A stretch of DNA of 64,000 nt, taken from assembly GCA_016872835.1 (NCBI GenBank), contig VGYX01000008.1:1-64000 (forward strand), read 5' to 3'. Position 1 is the first letter of the stretch. Each line of letters begins with the position of its first letter. Made by a program: the position numbers and the translations under genes. The stretch is from Planctomycetota bacterium. Lineage in GTDB: Bacteria; Planctomycetota; Phycisphaerae; Phycisphaerales; SM1A02. Positions 31,463 to 43,268 of this stretch are shown piece by piece. The notes beneath the pieces were generated by a model. That model had not been told where the DNA came from, did no database searches, and saw only the letters and a list, made by a program, of their open reading frames with translations.

Positions 31463-31828
31463 GTCGCCGCTGGGCCAGGATGCGTGAGGCGAGTTCCCGA
31501 AGCGTGGCGTAGTGCGTCTCCAGCATGCCATGCAAGGCACGCACGGACTGTGCTTGAAGGACTGGTTTCTTTCGGGTTTGAGACATCGTGACGCTGTGAG
31601 TGTGGCCGAGCCCGCGTGCTGCCCGGTCGCTTCAGCTGATCGGCGACCGGGCAGCGCGGGTGACCCTTGTTTCCGAAATCTTCCCGCGTCGCCGACCGGC
31701 TCGGCGTGAAGGCGTCAGAATTCCGGAAGGGCTCGCGACCCATCTGGGTGCAGATGGATCCAGAACGAGACGCGCGGAAACCACCCTGATGCCATCACGA
31801 GAATTCGAATTTTTTCGCCGCTGACCTG

Positions 31829-31863
31829 AAAGAGCCCCGGCCGCACAGGCCGGGGCTCTTGAT
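31829..31863 (-). terminator. Terminator downstream of atpD
   Basis: Inverted repeat AAGAGCCCCGGCC-gcaca-GGCCGGGGCTCTT; on minus strand followed by TCAGG. Confidence 0.7.
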
Positions 31864-31889
31864 TCATCCAAAGGTCAAGCGAGAGAGAC

Positions 31890-34599
<2,710 letters not shown>

Positions 34600-34603
34600 G
34601 CGC

Positions 34604-35077
34604 TCAGAAGGTCATGCCGGTGATGCGCGACTCGAACACCAGCTTGTCGTTCACGAACCCCTGCGCCTGACTGACGAAGCGCCGGCGGTTCTGCTCGACC
34701 AGCTTCACCACCAGATACAGCGTGTCGCCCGGCACCACCTGCCCGCGGAAGCTCGTCTCGTCACAACGGGTGAAGCCCAGAAAACCGGTCAGATCTAGGC
34801 AAATCGTCTGGACCAGGCTGCAGAGCTGTGCCGCGGCCTCGATCATCAGGACGCCTGGTAACAGCGGCCGGCCGGGAATGTGATGCGGCACCCAGAATTC
34901 GTCGTGGCGCACCCGCTTCAGGCCCACCGCGACCTGGCTGACCCGATCGAAGAACACCACTTCGTCCAGCATCCGCATCGGGCCGGTCTGCGGCAGTACG
35001 CGGTCGATCTCAGACGCGGGAATCACGCTGCGGGTCAGGTCGAGCGTGGAGAGGTCGAGAAGGGGTTCGCTGGCCAA
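34604..35077 (-). CDS. FabZ/FabA-like 3-hydroxyacyl-ACP dehydratase (hotdog fold)
   Basis: VLPQTGPMRMLDEVVFFD, HHIPGRPLLPGVLMIEAAAQL. Confidence 0.85.
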   Translation of the reverse strand: MASEPLLDLSTLDLTRSVIPASEIDRVLPQTGPMRMLDEVVFFDRVSQVAVGLKRVRHDEFWVPHHIPGRPLLPGVLMIEAAAQLCSLVQTICLDLTGFLGFTRCDETSFRGQVVPGDTLYLVVKLVEQNRRRFVSQAQGFVNDKLVFESRITGMTF

Positions 35078-35217
35078 GGTGGTCTCGTGGAGGTGAGGTC
35101 GGGAAGATAGCCCAATCGGAGTTGGGAGGTCCGGGAAGCGACAGCCGCGAATCTTTCCGTTACCATCCAGAGATCAGGCGGGGCGCGCCCGCCACCAACC
35201 CGAGGAGGCACCCAGCG

Positions 35218-35406
35218 ATGGAAACATATGAGTTGCTGAAGCGCAAGGTTGAGGAAGTGGCGGATGACATGGCCAAGGCCTTCGGTGGCAACAAGGCCGC
35301 CGGAACCCGCGTTCGCAAGGCGATGCAGGACATCAAGGCCGTCTGTCAGGACATCCGCGTGAAGGTTCTCGAGGTCGGCCGTACGCCGCCGCCTCCGAAG
35401 GCCTGA
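35218..35406 (+). CDS. Histone H1-like (Hc1-like) small basic protein
   Basis: 62 aa: METYELLKRKVEEVADDMAKAFGGNKAAGTRVRKAMQDIKAVCQDIRVKVLEVGRTPPPPKA; GNKAAxxRVR core resembles chlamydial HctA; SD gaggagg upstream. Confidence 0.75.
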   Translation: METYELLKRKVEEVADDMAKAFGGNKAAGTRVRKAMQDIKAVCQDIRVKVLEVGRTPPPPKA

Positions 35407-35453
35407 GACGAATCACCGATCGCTGGTTGACCGTCAGGGGCTGACGAGACCGC

Positions 35454-36017
35454 TCAGGTCCGCAGCCCCTTCACCATTTCAAGGCAGGTCTTGAAGGTGG
35501 GGTGCGCGGAGTCGCCGAGCAGTTCGTAGATCGCGGAGAGCGATCCGGTGCGCACGGCGCCGGCCCGCTCCATGCGTGCGTAGGCGTGCGCGATCTGCGC
35601 CTCCTGACTGGCCGAGATGCAGTCGGTGCACAGGAAGACCTGTCGACCCGAGGTGAGCAGGTCCAGCGTGGTCTGCAGGATGCAGACGTGCGCCTCGATG
35701 CCGCAGACGATCACGGTGCCGCGATGCAGCGCGGCGAGCGCGCCGGCGACCTCCGGCGTCATCGAACTGAATCGCGTCTTGGTGAAGAGCGGCGCTCCCT
35801 CGGGCAACGCGGCCTTCACCTCGGCCACGGTGTGGCCAAGCCCGCGCGGATTCTGCTCGGTGGCGATCACGGGAACGCCCAGCGCCCCCATCGCGCGGCA
35901 CAGGATCGCGGCGTTGTGCACAAGCATGTCCCAGCCGTGGATCGACGCGGCGAAGCGCTCCTGGATGTCCACCACCAGCAGCGTGGTGTCGGTCGCGCGA
36001 AGTCGGGGAATCGGCAT
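35454..36017 (-). CDS. Isochorismatase-family cysteine hydrolase
   Basis: TTLLVVDIQERFAASI, TKTRFSSM, VIVCGIEAHVCILQTTLDLL. Confidence 0.9.
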   Translation of the reverse strand: MPIPRLRATDTTLLVVDIQERFAASIHGWDMLVHNAAILCRAMGALGVPVIATEQNPRGLGHTVAEVKAALPEGAPLFTKTRFSSMTPEVAGALAALHRGTVIVCGIEAHVCILQTTLDLLTSGRQVFLCTDCISASQEAQIAHAYARMERAGAVRTGSLSAIYELLGDSAHPTFKTCLEMVKGLRT

Positions 36018-36019
36018 GG

Positions 36020-37462
36020 TCAGACTCGCAGGGTGGGTTGATGGGCAAGGGTCGCGGCGTGGCGCGCACGGATCGGCGCCGCGACGCCGGTGATCCATCG
36101 ATCCACCTGTTCGGCGCTGCGGCCGGTCAGGCGGACGGGATCCAGCGCGGCGGCCAGATCGACGCCGCGGAAGAGGGGGTCGCGCGAGAGTCGTTCCGCC
36201 AGATCGTTGGATTCGCCGCGCTTCACGCGATCGGCGGCAGCGAGCGCGTGCGTTCGGATCGCCTCGTGCGCGTGCTGGCGGTCGGCGCCGGCCTTCGCGG
36301 CGGCCATCAGCAGATCCTCGGTGGCGACGAACGGAAGTTCCTGCTTCAGTCGAGCGGCGATGGTGGCCTCGTTCACCACGAGCCCGCCGAGCACGTTCGT
36401 CATCACCTCGATCGCGGCGTCAAGCGCCAGGAAGGCTTCGGGCAGCGCGAGGCGACGTGCGCTCGAGTCATCCAGCGTGCGCTCGAGCCACTGCTCGGCG
36501 GCGGTATCCAGCGCGACGGGCGCGAGGCCCATCACGAACCGCGCAAGGCCGGTGGCGCGTTCGCATCGCATCGGGTTGCGCTTGTAAGGCATCGCGCTTG
36601 AGCCGACCTGATCCTTCTCGAATGGCTCCTCGACCTCGCGCAGGTTCGCGAGCAGCCGGAGATCGTTCGCGCACTTGTGGATGGCGCTCGCCGCAAGCGC
36701 GAGCGCGTTGAGCACGATCGCGTCGAAGCCGCGCGGATAGGTCTGGCCACACACCACCCAGGTGCCGTCCTCGGGCCAGCCAAGACGCCTGCACACGCCA
36801 CGTTCGAGCGCGTCGACCTTCGCGCCGTCGCCCAGCAGCGCCAGGAAACTGAACTGCGTGCCGGTGGCGCCGCGCAGGCCCTTCAGGCGAACCTTCGCGT
36901 GCGCGGCCTCGACTTCCTCGAGCGCCATGGCGAAATCCTGGCCCCACAGCGTGGCGCGCTTGCCCACGGTCACCGGCTGCGCGGGCTGGTAGTGGGTGAA
37001 GCCCAGGCAGGGCAGGTCGCGGCGCGCGGCCGCGAAGGTGGCGCAGCGGTCCACCAGGCGAGCGAGTCCAGCGGTGACGAGCGACAGCGCTTCGCGCAGC
37101 AGCATGGCGTCGGCGTTGCAGACCACGTCCTGACTCGTCATGCCGAGGTGGATCACCCCCTTGGCCGCAGGGGCCGCCTCGCCGAAGGTGTGCACGTGCG
37201 CCATCACGTCGTGACGCAGGCGGGCTTCATGTCGCGCGGCACTCTCGAAGTCGATGCGATCCAGGTTCGCGCGCATCTGTGCGACGGCCTCGTCGGTGAC
37301 GGGCAGGCCGAGTTCCTTCTGGGTCTCGGCCACCGCAAGCCAGATGCGTCGCCACAGGCTGAAGCGTCGCGCGTCGCTCCACGTGCGGCGCATCGCGTCG
37401 CTCGCGAATCGCGAGGCGAGGGCGCTCTGCCACAGGTCCGTGGTGCGTGCGGCGTCGCTCAC
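36020..37462 (-). CDS. purB: Adenylosuccinate lyase
   Basis: GTG start; GVIHLGMTSQDVVCNADAM, LGFTHYQPAQPVTVGKR, GSSAMPYKRNPMRCE signature. Confidence 0.94.
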   Translation of the reverse strand: MSDAARTTDLWQSALASRFASDAMRRTWSDARRFSLWRRIWLAVAETQKELGLPVTDEAVAQMRANLDRIDFESAARHEARLRHDVMAHVHTFGEAAPAAKGVIHLGMTSQDVVCNADAMLLREALSLVTAGLARLVDRCATFAAARRDLPCLGFTHYQPAQPVTVGKRATLWGQDFAMALEEVEAAHAKVRLKGLRGATGTQFSFLALLGDGAKVDALERGVCRRLGWPEDGTWVVCGQTYPRGFDAIVLNALALAASAIHKCANDLRLLANLREVEEPFEKDQVGSSAMPYKRNPMRCERATGLARFVMGLAPVALDTAAEQWLERTLDDSSARRLALPEAFLALDAAIEVMTNVLGGLVVNEATIAARLKQELPFVATEDLLMAAAKAGADRQHAHEAIRTHALAAADRVKRGESNDLAERLSRDPLFRGVDLAAALDPVRLTGRSAEQVDRWITGVAAPIRARHAATLAHQPTLRV

Positions 37463-38151
37463 GACGCGATGGTAGCGGGGGGCTGCGGCTTCTTCGCGCC
37501 CACGCGCGGCTCGGTGCCCGCGAGCAGCCGGCCGATGTTGGCGCGATGCGTCAGCAGCACGGCCACGGCCAGCGCACCCGTGACGACCATCGGTCGCCAA
37601 GGCGATCCGACGGCTCCCTCTGCGGGCCAGGGCAGCGTGATCGCGCACCAGAGTGGCAGCGAGCAGCCAGCCACCATGCTCGACAGGCTCACGATGCGCG
37701 TGACCCGCATGCTCGCAAGCCACGCGGCCAGCGCCAGCAGCACGGGCCAGGTGAGCACCGGCCACATCGCCACCATCGCGCCGAAGCCCGTGGCCACGCC
37801 CTTGCCTCCCTTGAAGCCGATCCACGGACTGAAGACATGGCCGAGCAGCGCGGCGAACACCGTGCCGCTCCACCACCAAAGATCGAAGGGCGGAAGTTCC
37901 GTCACCGGCGATCCAAGCGCACCCATCGCGCGACCCGCCGCAAGCACCGGCGCGGCGCCCTTCAATGCGTCCAGGAAGAAGCAGAGGAGTCCCCATGCGC
38001 GCCCGAGCGCGCGACCCACGTTCGTGGCGCCCACGTTGCCGCTGCCGACCTTGCGGAGATCCACGCCGTGTGCCTTCGCCAGGATCACGCCGAAGGGAAC
38101 GCTTCCGGAGAGGAACGCGATCACGATCCAGATCGGCCAGCCGCCCTGCAT
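37459..38151 (-). CDS. plsY: Glycerol-3-phosphate acyltransferase PlsY
   Basis: SGSVPFGVILAK, VGSGNVGATNVGRALG, GHVFSPWIGFKGGKGVATGFG. Confidence 0.95.
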   Translation of the reverse strand: MQGGWPIWIVIAFLSGSVPFGVILAKAHGVDLRKVGSGNVGATNVGRALGRAWGLLCFFLDALKGAAPVLAAGRAMGALGSPVTELPPFDLWWWSGTVFAALLGHVFSPWIGFKGGKGVATGFGAMVAMWPVLTWPVLLALAAWLASMRVTRIVSLSSMVAGCSLPLWCAITLPWPAEGAVGSPWRPMVVTGALAVAVLLTHRANIGRLLAGTEPRVGAKKPQPPATIAS

Positions 38152-38161
38152 GCGCGCGATG

Positions 38162-39193
38162 CTAGCGATCCAGCAGCCGCACGCAGGCGTGCAGCACGTC
38201 GCCCACGCCGATCCGATCCATGCCGCAGAAGCGCGCCACGCGGTCGGCCACGATCTCGGCGGGCAGGAAGGGTTCGGCGAGCAGCTGGATCTCGCGCGCG
38301 GGCCCCGCCGCCTCGTGCAGCGCGGCCCAGCGCGGATCGGTGGGTCCGAACAGGCTGACGCAGCGCGTGCCCATGCCGGCGGCCAAGTGTCGCGGGCCAG
38401 TGTCGTTGGTCACAAGCAGATCGGCGAGGCCGATCGCCGCCTTCAGCGAGCCCAGCGACACGCCGCGCTCGATCAGATTTACGGCGCGATCGCCGCTGGC
38501 CTGCACCACACGCACCACCACCTCGCGCTCCGCCGGTCCTCCGGTCACGCACACGCTTCCGCCGCGCGTCTGCAGCAGCCGCTCCGCCAGCGCACCGAAG
38601 CGCTCGGCCGGCCAGCGCTTGTCCTCGCGATTGGCGCCGGGATTCAGGATCGTGATCGGTCGCGCAAGGCCCTCGAGCAGGCGCTCGCCGGCGGCACGCT
38701 GCGAGGCCGAGCACGCCAGCGACACGGTGCGATCGGTCACGGGCCGCGTCAGCGCCCAGGCCACCAGATCCGCGTACCAGTCCACGGCGCTGCGCGGCGC
38801 GCGGTCCTTCGGCGCCGACAGTCGATGCGTGAGCATCCAGCCGCGGCCGTCGCGGGACCAGCCGAGGCGACGGGGCGCGCCGGTGGCCAGCGCGAAGAGT
38901 CCGCTGCGAGGGCTGTTGGGCAGCAGCAACACCGCGTCGAAGCGCATGGCCCGGAAGCGACCCACGCCGGTGAACGGTCCGAGCCAGCCACGCATGGTGT
39001 GCACGTGGAAGGCGTCGAGGAACGGCGCGCCTTCCAGCACGGCGTCGAGCCCCGGCCGTCCGAGTCCCTCGATGCGCGTTCCGGGCAGCGACGCACGAAG
39101 CGACCGCAGGGCGGGCGTGGCCATGACCGCGTCGCCGACCCAGGAGGGCAGGACCACCAGAAGTTTCGAGACGCCATGCAGAGGGCCGTTCAT
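38162..39193 (-). CDS. Glycosyltransferase family 9 (heptosyltransferase-like)
   Basis: KLLVVLPSWVGDAVMATPALRSLRA, ILNPGANREDKRWPAERF, LLVTNDTGPRHLAAGMGTRCVSLFGPTDP. Confidence 0.9.
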   Translation of the reverse strand: MNGPLHGVSKLLVVLPSWVGDAVMATPALRSLRASLPGTRIEGLGRPGLDAVLEGAPFLDAFHVHTMRGWLGPFTGVGRFRAMRFDAVLLLPNSPRSGLFALATGAPRRLGWSRDGRGWMLTHRLSAPKDRAPRSAVDWYADLVAWALTRPVTDRTVSLACSASQRAAGERLLEGLARPITILNPGANREDKRWPAERFGALAERLLQTRGGSVCVTGGPAEREVVVRVVQASGDRAVNLIERGVSLGSLKAAIGLADLLVTNDTGPRHLAAGMGTRCVSLFGPTDPRWAALHEAAGPAREIQLLAEPFLPAEIVADRVARFCGMDRIGVGDVLHACVRLLDR

Positions 39194-40053
39194 GCGCCGG
39201 CCCAGAGTGGACCCGATCCGCCGTGTGCGCGCCACCAGCGTTCCGTGGTGCGGCGAAGTTCGGCGGCGAAACCAAGCGCGATGATCTCGCCGCCTTCCAC
39301 CGTGGCGGTCAGGCCATGCGTGTTCCAGTCCAGGCCGCGCAGCCGCACGCCGGTGCGTTCCGCCAGTCCCTCGGCCGCCGTGGTGATCGCCGCCCGGAGC
39401 GCTGGCGCATGCAGGTCGACGTCGGGTCGCGCGTGCAGCGTGACCATGCCTGCGGCGACCTTTGGGGTGTCCTCGTGCGCGATGCGCAGCGCGGCCTCGG
39501 CCAGATCGTGCGCGAAGAAGTCCGCGTCGCTCGCCGCGCTGGGCGCGCCGATGAGAATCGACCGGCATCCGGCCGATGCGCCCGCCTGCGCGTCGCGTTC
39601 CTGATCGCCGATCATCCAGCTTGCGCCGAGATCGAGCGCATGCTCACGCGCGGCTTCGAGCAGCATGCCTGGCGCGGGCTTTCGCCACGGGTGTTCGCGG
39701 CAATAGCGCTCGACCGTTCCCTCGGGATGGAACGGACAGAAGTAGAAGGCGTCGACCACCGCGTGCAGTCCGGTCGCACGACGCAGCACCTGTTCCAGAC
39801 GCTCGTGCGTGGCGTGCACCGCGGCCTCGTCGTACTTGCCGCGCGCCACGCCGCCCTGGTTCGTGACGACCACAAGCGCGTAGCCAGCCTGACGCAGATG
39901 GCGCATCGCCTCGGCCGCACCGGGCAACAACTTCACCGCATCCGGATCGCCAAGGTCCCCGTCGTTGTGGATGACGGTTCCGTCGCGGTCCAGGAACACC
40001 GCGCGCCGCATTGCCGAACGTGCCGCACCGGCGGCGCCGCGCGGATCGTTCAC
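39190..40053 (-). CDS. gmhB: HAD hydrolase, D-glycero-D-manno-heptose-1,7-bisphosphate 7-phosphatase-like, with extra C-terminal domain
   Basis: AVFLDRDGTVIHNDGDLGDPDAVKLLPGAAEAMRHLRQAGY, VTNQGGVARG, CPFHPEG, WRKPAPGMLLEAA, WMIGDQERDAQAGASAG. Confidence 0.88.
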   Translation of the reverse strand: MNDPRGAAGAARSAMRRAVFLDRDGTVIHNDGDLGDPDAVKLLPGAAEAMRHLRQAGYALVVVTNQGGVARGKYDEAAVHATHERLEQVLRRATGLHAVVDAFYFCPFHPEGTVERYCREHPWRKPAPGMLLEAAREHALDLGASWMIGDQERDAQAGASAGCRSILIGAPSAASDADFFAHDLAEAALRIAHEDTPKVAAGMVTLHARPDVDLHAPALRAAITTAAEGLAERTGVRLRGLDWNTHGLTATVEGGEIIALGFAAELRRTTERWWRAHGGSGPLWAGA

Positions 40054-41207
40054 ACCACCACCGCGGGCTTGGGCTGCGGATAGTGGCTGTGCGGCAGGCC
40101 GTCACCGAAACTGGTGCCGAGCGCGCGTGCCGCGCTGATGAGCGGATGGTCCTCGTTCACCAGCCGCTGCTTGCCGGCCGAGTGCAGCAGGTCCACGTCG
40201 CCGAAGATGTTGTTCTGTCGCACGACCATGCGGTTGCGACCACCATTCATCAGCGTCTGGATCGCGTGGTAGCCGAAGTGCGTGGCCAAAATGCGGTCCG
40301 CCGGGATCGGCGTGCCACCGCGCTGGATGTGGCCCAGCACCGTGGTGCGCGTCTCGACCCTGCAGAGCTTCGCCAAGCCGTCCGCCACACGCTGGCCAAT
40401 GCCGCCCAGGCGTACCGGATCGGGACTGTTGTGCACCATGTGCGCCACCACCTGTTCGCCGCCGCGCATGCGCGCACCCTCGGCCACGGCCACGATCGCG
40501 AAGCCCGGACCCTTGTTCATGCGCTCGTCGATGTACTGCGCCACGCTCTCCATCTCGAACGGGATCTCGGGCAGCAGGATCACGTCGGCTCCACCGGCCA
40601 CACCCGCAGTCAGCGTGATCCAGCCGGCATTGCGGCCCATGAGCTCGCACACCATCACGCGATGATGGCTGTCGGCGGTCGAGTGCAGCTTGTCCAGCGC
40701 CTCGGTGGCGGTGTTCACCGCGGTCAGGAAGCCGAAGCTGATCTCGGTGCCCACGATGTCGTTGTCGATCGTCTTGGGCACGCCGATCACGTTCAGGCCC
40801 TTCTCCACCAGCGAACTGGCCGCGGCCATCGTGCCGTCGCCACCGATCACGATCACCGCGTCGAGCTGATGGCGCCTCGCCACCGCCACGCAGCGGTCGG
40901 TCACGTCGCGATACACCGGCTGGCCCTCGTGATCATCGCCCACGTGGTAGCGGCGGGGGTTGCAGCGGTTGTTGCTGCCGAGCACGGTGCCGCCGCGCAC
41001 CAGAATGCCGGCGACATCCTTCGGTGAGAGCGGGCGCACGCGATCGTCGATCAGTCCCTGGAAGCCGTCCTCGATTCCCGCCACCTCGATTCCGTACTGC
41101 AGGATCGCCGTCTTGACGACGGCGCGGATGACGGCGTTCAGACCGGGGCAGTCGCCACCACCGGTGAGCACACCAATGCGGCGGATGTTGGCGGGAGGGC
41201 TCATCAT
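40050..41207 (-). CDS. pfkA: 6-phosphofructokinase (ATP or PPi dependent not resolved)
   Basis: IGVLTGGGDCPGLNAVIRAVVK, IVIGGDGTMAAAS, GVPKTIDNDIVGTEISFGFLTAVNTATEALD, GRNAGWITLTAG. Confidence 0.93.
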   Translation of the reverse strand: MMSPPANIRRIGVLTGGGDCPGLNAVIRAVVKTAILQYGIEVAGIEDGFQGLIDDRVRPLSPKDVAGILVRGGTVLGSNNRCNPRRYHVGDDHEGQPVYRDVTDRCVAVARRHQLDAVIVIGGDGTMAAASSLVEKGLNVIGVPKTIDNDIVGTEISFGFLTAVNTATEALDKLHSTADSHHRVMVCELMGRNAGWITLTAGVAGGADVILLPEIPFEMESVAQYIDERMNKGPGFAIVAVAEGARMRGGEQVVAHMVHNSPDPVRLGGIGQRVADGLAKLCRVETRTTVLGHIQRGGTPIPADRILATHFGYHAIQTLMNGGRNRMVVRQNNIFGDVDLLHSAGKQRLVNEDHPLISAARALGTSFGDGLPHSHYPQPKPAVVV

Positions 41208-41284
41208 GTGAAGCCCCGAAGTTTAGCGAGGCGTGAGTGGGCGTCTCGCCCGGCACGACGCGTGGCCCTGTGGCCGCCCGCGGG

Positions 41285-41545
41285 TCAGAACCAGGCCTTC
41301 TTGCCCACCTGGTACTCGGCCACGAACTGCTCGTCCGACTTCGTGAGGTAGACGATGCCCTCGATGAAGCCGATCAGGTTCCCGATCCCGCACGTGAACA
41401 CGGTGATGACGATGCGAAGAATGCCGCCGCCCACGTCCCCGAGGATGAAGCGATGGATGCCGAGGCCTCCAAGCAGGATGCCCATGATGCCGCACAGCAC
41501 GCGCTGCGACTGCTCAGGAAACGAAGGCGTCGGGTAGGGGGACAT
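41285..41545 (-). CDS. TM2 domain protein
   Basis: MSPYPTPSFPEQSQRVLCGIMGILLGGLGIHRFILGDVGGGILRIVITVFTCGIGNLIGFIEGIVYL. Confidence 0.8.
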   Translation of the reverse strand: MSPYPTPSFPEQSQRVLCGIMGILLGGLGIHRFILGDVGGGILRIVITVFTCGIGNLIGFIEGIVYLTKSDEQFVAEYQVGKKAWF

Positions 41546-41674
41546 CGTCGTGGTTCTCCGTCTGAAAGGCCTCCGGAACAGGGCCGCCGCGCGACGACAC
41601 CCCTCACCAAAGCGTAGCCGAACGGACCTTCGTGACCGGATCGTGCGGCACCTCCGCTCCACTACCATCTCCCG

Positions 41675-43264
41675 ATGGCCGCAGAGCAGCCGAAGAAGGA
41701 ACCGGAAGCCACGCCCGCGGAGGAGCATCCCTCCGTGCTCGAGGCCGCCCGTCGCGCGAAGCTGGCCCGATTCCGCAACGAGCTGAAGATCGAGCCCTAC
41801 GGTGGGCGGGTCGAGGGGCTCGTTTCGCTCGCGGAGGCCCGCGCCGCCTTCCGTGAGGATCTGCAGGTGGCCGCGGACGCCGAGGCGGCGAAGGCCAAGG
41901 CCGATCCCGCCTACGCGCCTGCCGAGCCGCGCCCGGTACACCGCGTGGCGGGCCGCATCGTGCAGCACCGCGACTTGGGCAAGCTCGTGTTCATGTGGCT
42001 GCGCGACCATACCGGCGACCTGCAGGTCTCGATCAGCAAGTCGGCCGTGTCTGCGGGCGAGTTCGAGCTCGCGAAGGCGCTCGACTACGGCGACATCGTG
42101 AGCGCCGAGGGCCCCGTGGGACGCACGAACAAGGGCGAGGTCTGCGTATGGGCGAAGTCGCTCGCGCTGCAGTGCAAGAGCCTGGCGCCGCCGCCCGGCA
42201 AGTGGCACGGCCTCGAGGACAGCGAGACGCGCTACCGCCGCCGCTACGTGGACATGTGGGCCACGCCGAAGACCCTCGCCACCTTCCAGGCGCGCAGCCG
42301 CATCGTGAGCCTGGTGCGCCGCTTCATGGAGGCGCGCGGCTATCAGGAAGTGGAGACACCGATGATGCAGCCGCTCGCGGGCGGCGCCGCGGCGCGACCG
42401 TTCGTCACGAGGCACAACGCGCTCGACATGCAGCTCTTCATGCGCGTGGCGCCCGAGCTCTACCTGAAGCGCCTGCTCGTGGGCGGCATGCCCAAGGTGT
42501 TCGAGATCAACCGCAACTTCCGCAACGAGGGCGTGGACCGCAGCCACAACCCCGAATTCACCGCCATGGAGGCCTACGAGGCCTTCGGCGACTGCTGGAC
42601 CATGCTGGAACTCACCGAATCGCTGGTGCACGAGGCGGCGGTCGAGATGGCGAAGGGCCGCGAGGACGCGGGCGCCGGACCCACGCTGCCCTTCGGCGAC
42701 ATGGCGATCGACTACGCGAAGCCCTTCGTGCGCGTGACCTTCGGCGAGCTCTTCGAGCGCGGGGCGGGCTTCAGCATGTTCGACGAGGCGAAGGTGCGCG
42801 CCGAGGCGATGAAGCGCCACGTGGCCGACGCCGCGAAGCTCGATCACTGGCTGCTGGTCGAGGCGCTCTTCGAGATCGTGGGCGAGCCGCGCATCGACCC
42901 GCTGCGTCCCACCTTCGTCACCGACTGGCCCAGCGCCATCAGTCCGCTCACGCGCTCGCGCCGCGATGACCCGCGCCTGTGCGAGCGGTGGGACATCTTC
43001 ATCGCGGGCATGGAGGTCGGTCCGGCGTACACCGAGCTGAACGACCCCGACATCCAGCGTGAGAAGTTCACGCAACAGCTGGTGGGCATCGACGACGAGG
43101 AGCGCACCTTCCGCACCCTCGACGAGGACTTCCTGGAGAGCCTGAAGGTCGGCATGCCGCCCGCGGGCGGTCTGGGCATCGGCATCGATCGACTCGTGAT
43201 GCTGCTCACGAACTCTCCGAGCATCCGCGACGTGATCCTGTTCCCGTTGCTGAAGCGGCAGTGA
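41675..43264 (+). CDS. lysS: Lysyl-tRNA synthetase, class II
   Basis: RVAGRIVQHRDLGKLVFMWLRD, EDSETRYRRRYVDMWATP, FEINRNFRNEGVDRSHNPEFTAMEAYEAFGD, GLGIGIDRLVMLLTNSPSIRDVILFPLLK. Confidence 0.96.
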   Translation: MAAEQPKKEPEATPAEEHPSVLEAARRAKLARFRNELKIEPYGGRVEGLVSLAEARAAFREDLQVAADAEAAKAKADPAYAPAEPRPVHRVAGRIVQHRDLGKLVFMWLRDHTGDLQVSISKSAVSAGEFELAKALDYGDIVSAEGPVGRTNKGEVCVWAKSLALQCKSLAPPPGKWHGLEDSETRYRRRYVDMWATPKTLATFQARSRIVSLVRRFMEARGYQEVETPMMQPLAGGAAARPFVTRHNALDMQLFMRVAPELYLKRLLVGGMPKVFEINRNFRNEGVDRSHNPEFTAMEAYEAFGDCWTMLELTESLVHEAAVEMAKGREDAGAGPTLPFGDMAIDYAKPFVRVTFGELFERGAGFSMFDEAKVRAEAMKRHVADAAKLDHWLLVEALFEIVGEPRIDPLRPTFVTDWPSAISPLTRSRRDDPRLCERWDIFIAGMEVGPAYTELNDPDIQREKFTQQLVGIDDEERTFRTLDEDFLESLKVGMPPAGGLGIGIDRLVMLLTNSPSIRDVILFPLLKRQ

Positions 43265-43268
43265 GCCC

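Noticed and set aside
31600-31824. 74-aa ORF downstream of the kinase remnant
   Set aside because: No signal, motif or credible start context; overlaps the inverted repeat.
36677-39604. 975-aa plus-strand ORF
   Set aside because: Antisense to purB, plsY and the GT9 gene, all with strong motifs; no recognisable domain in the plus translation.
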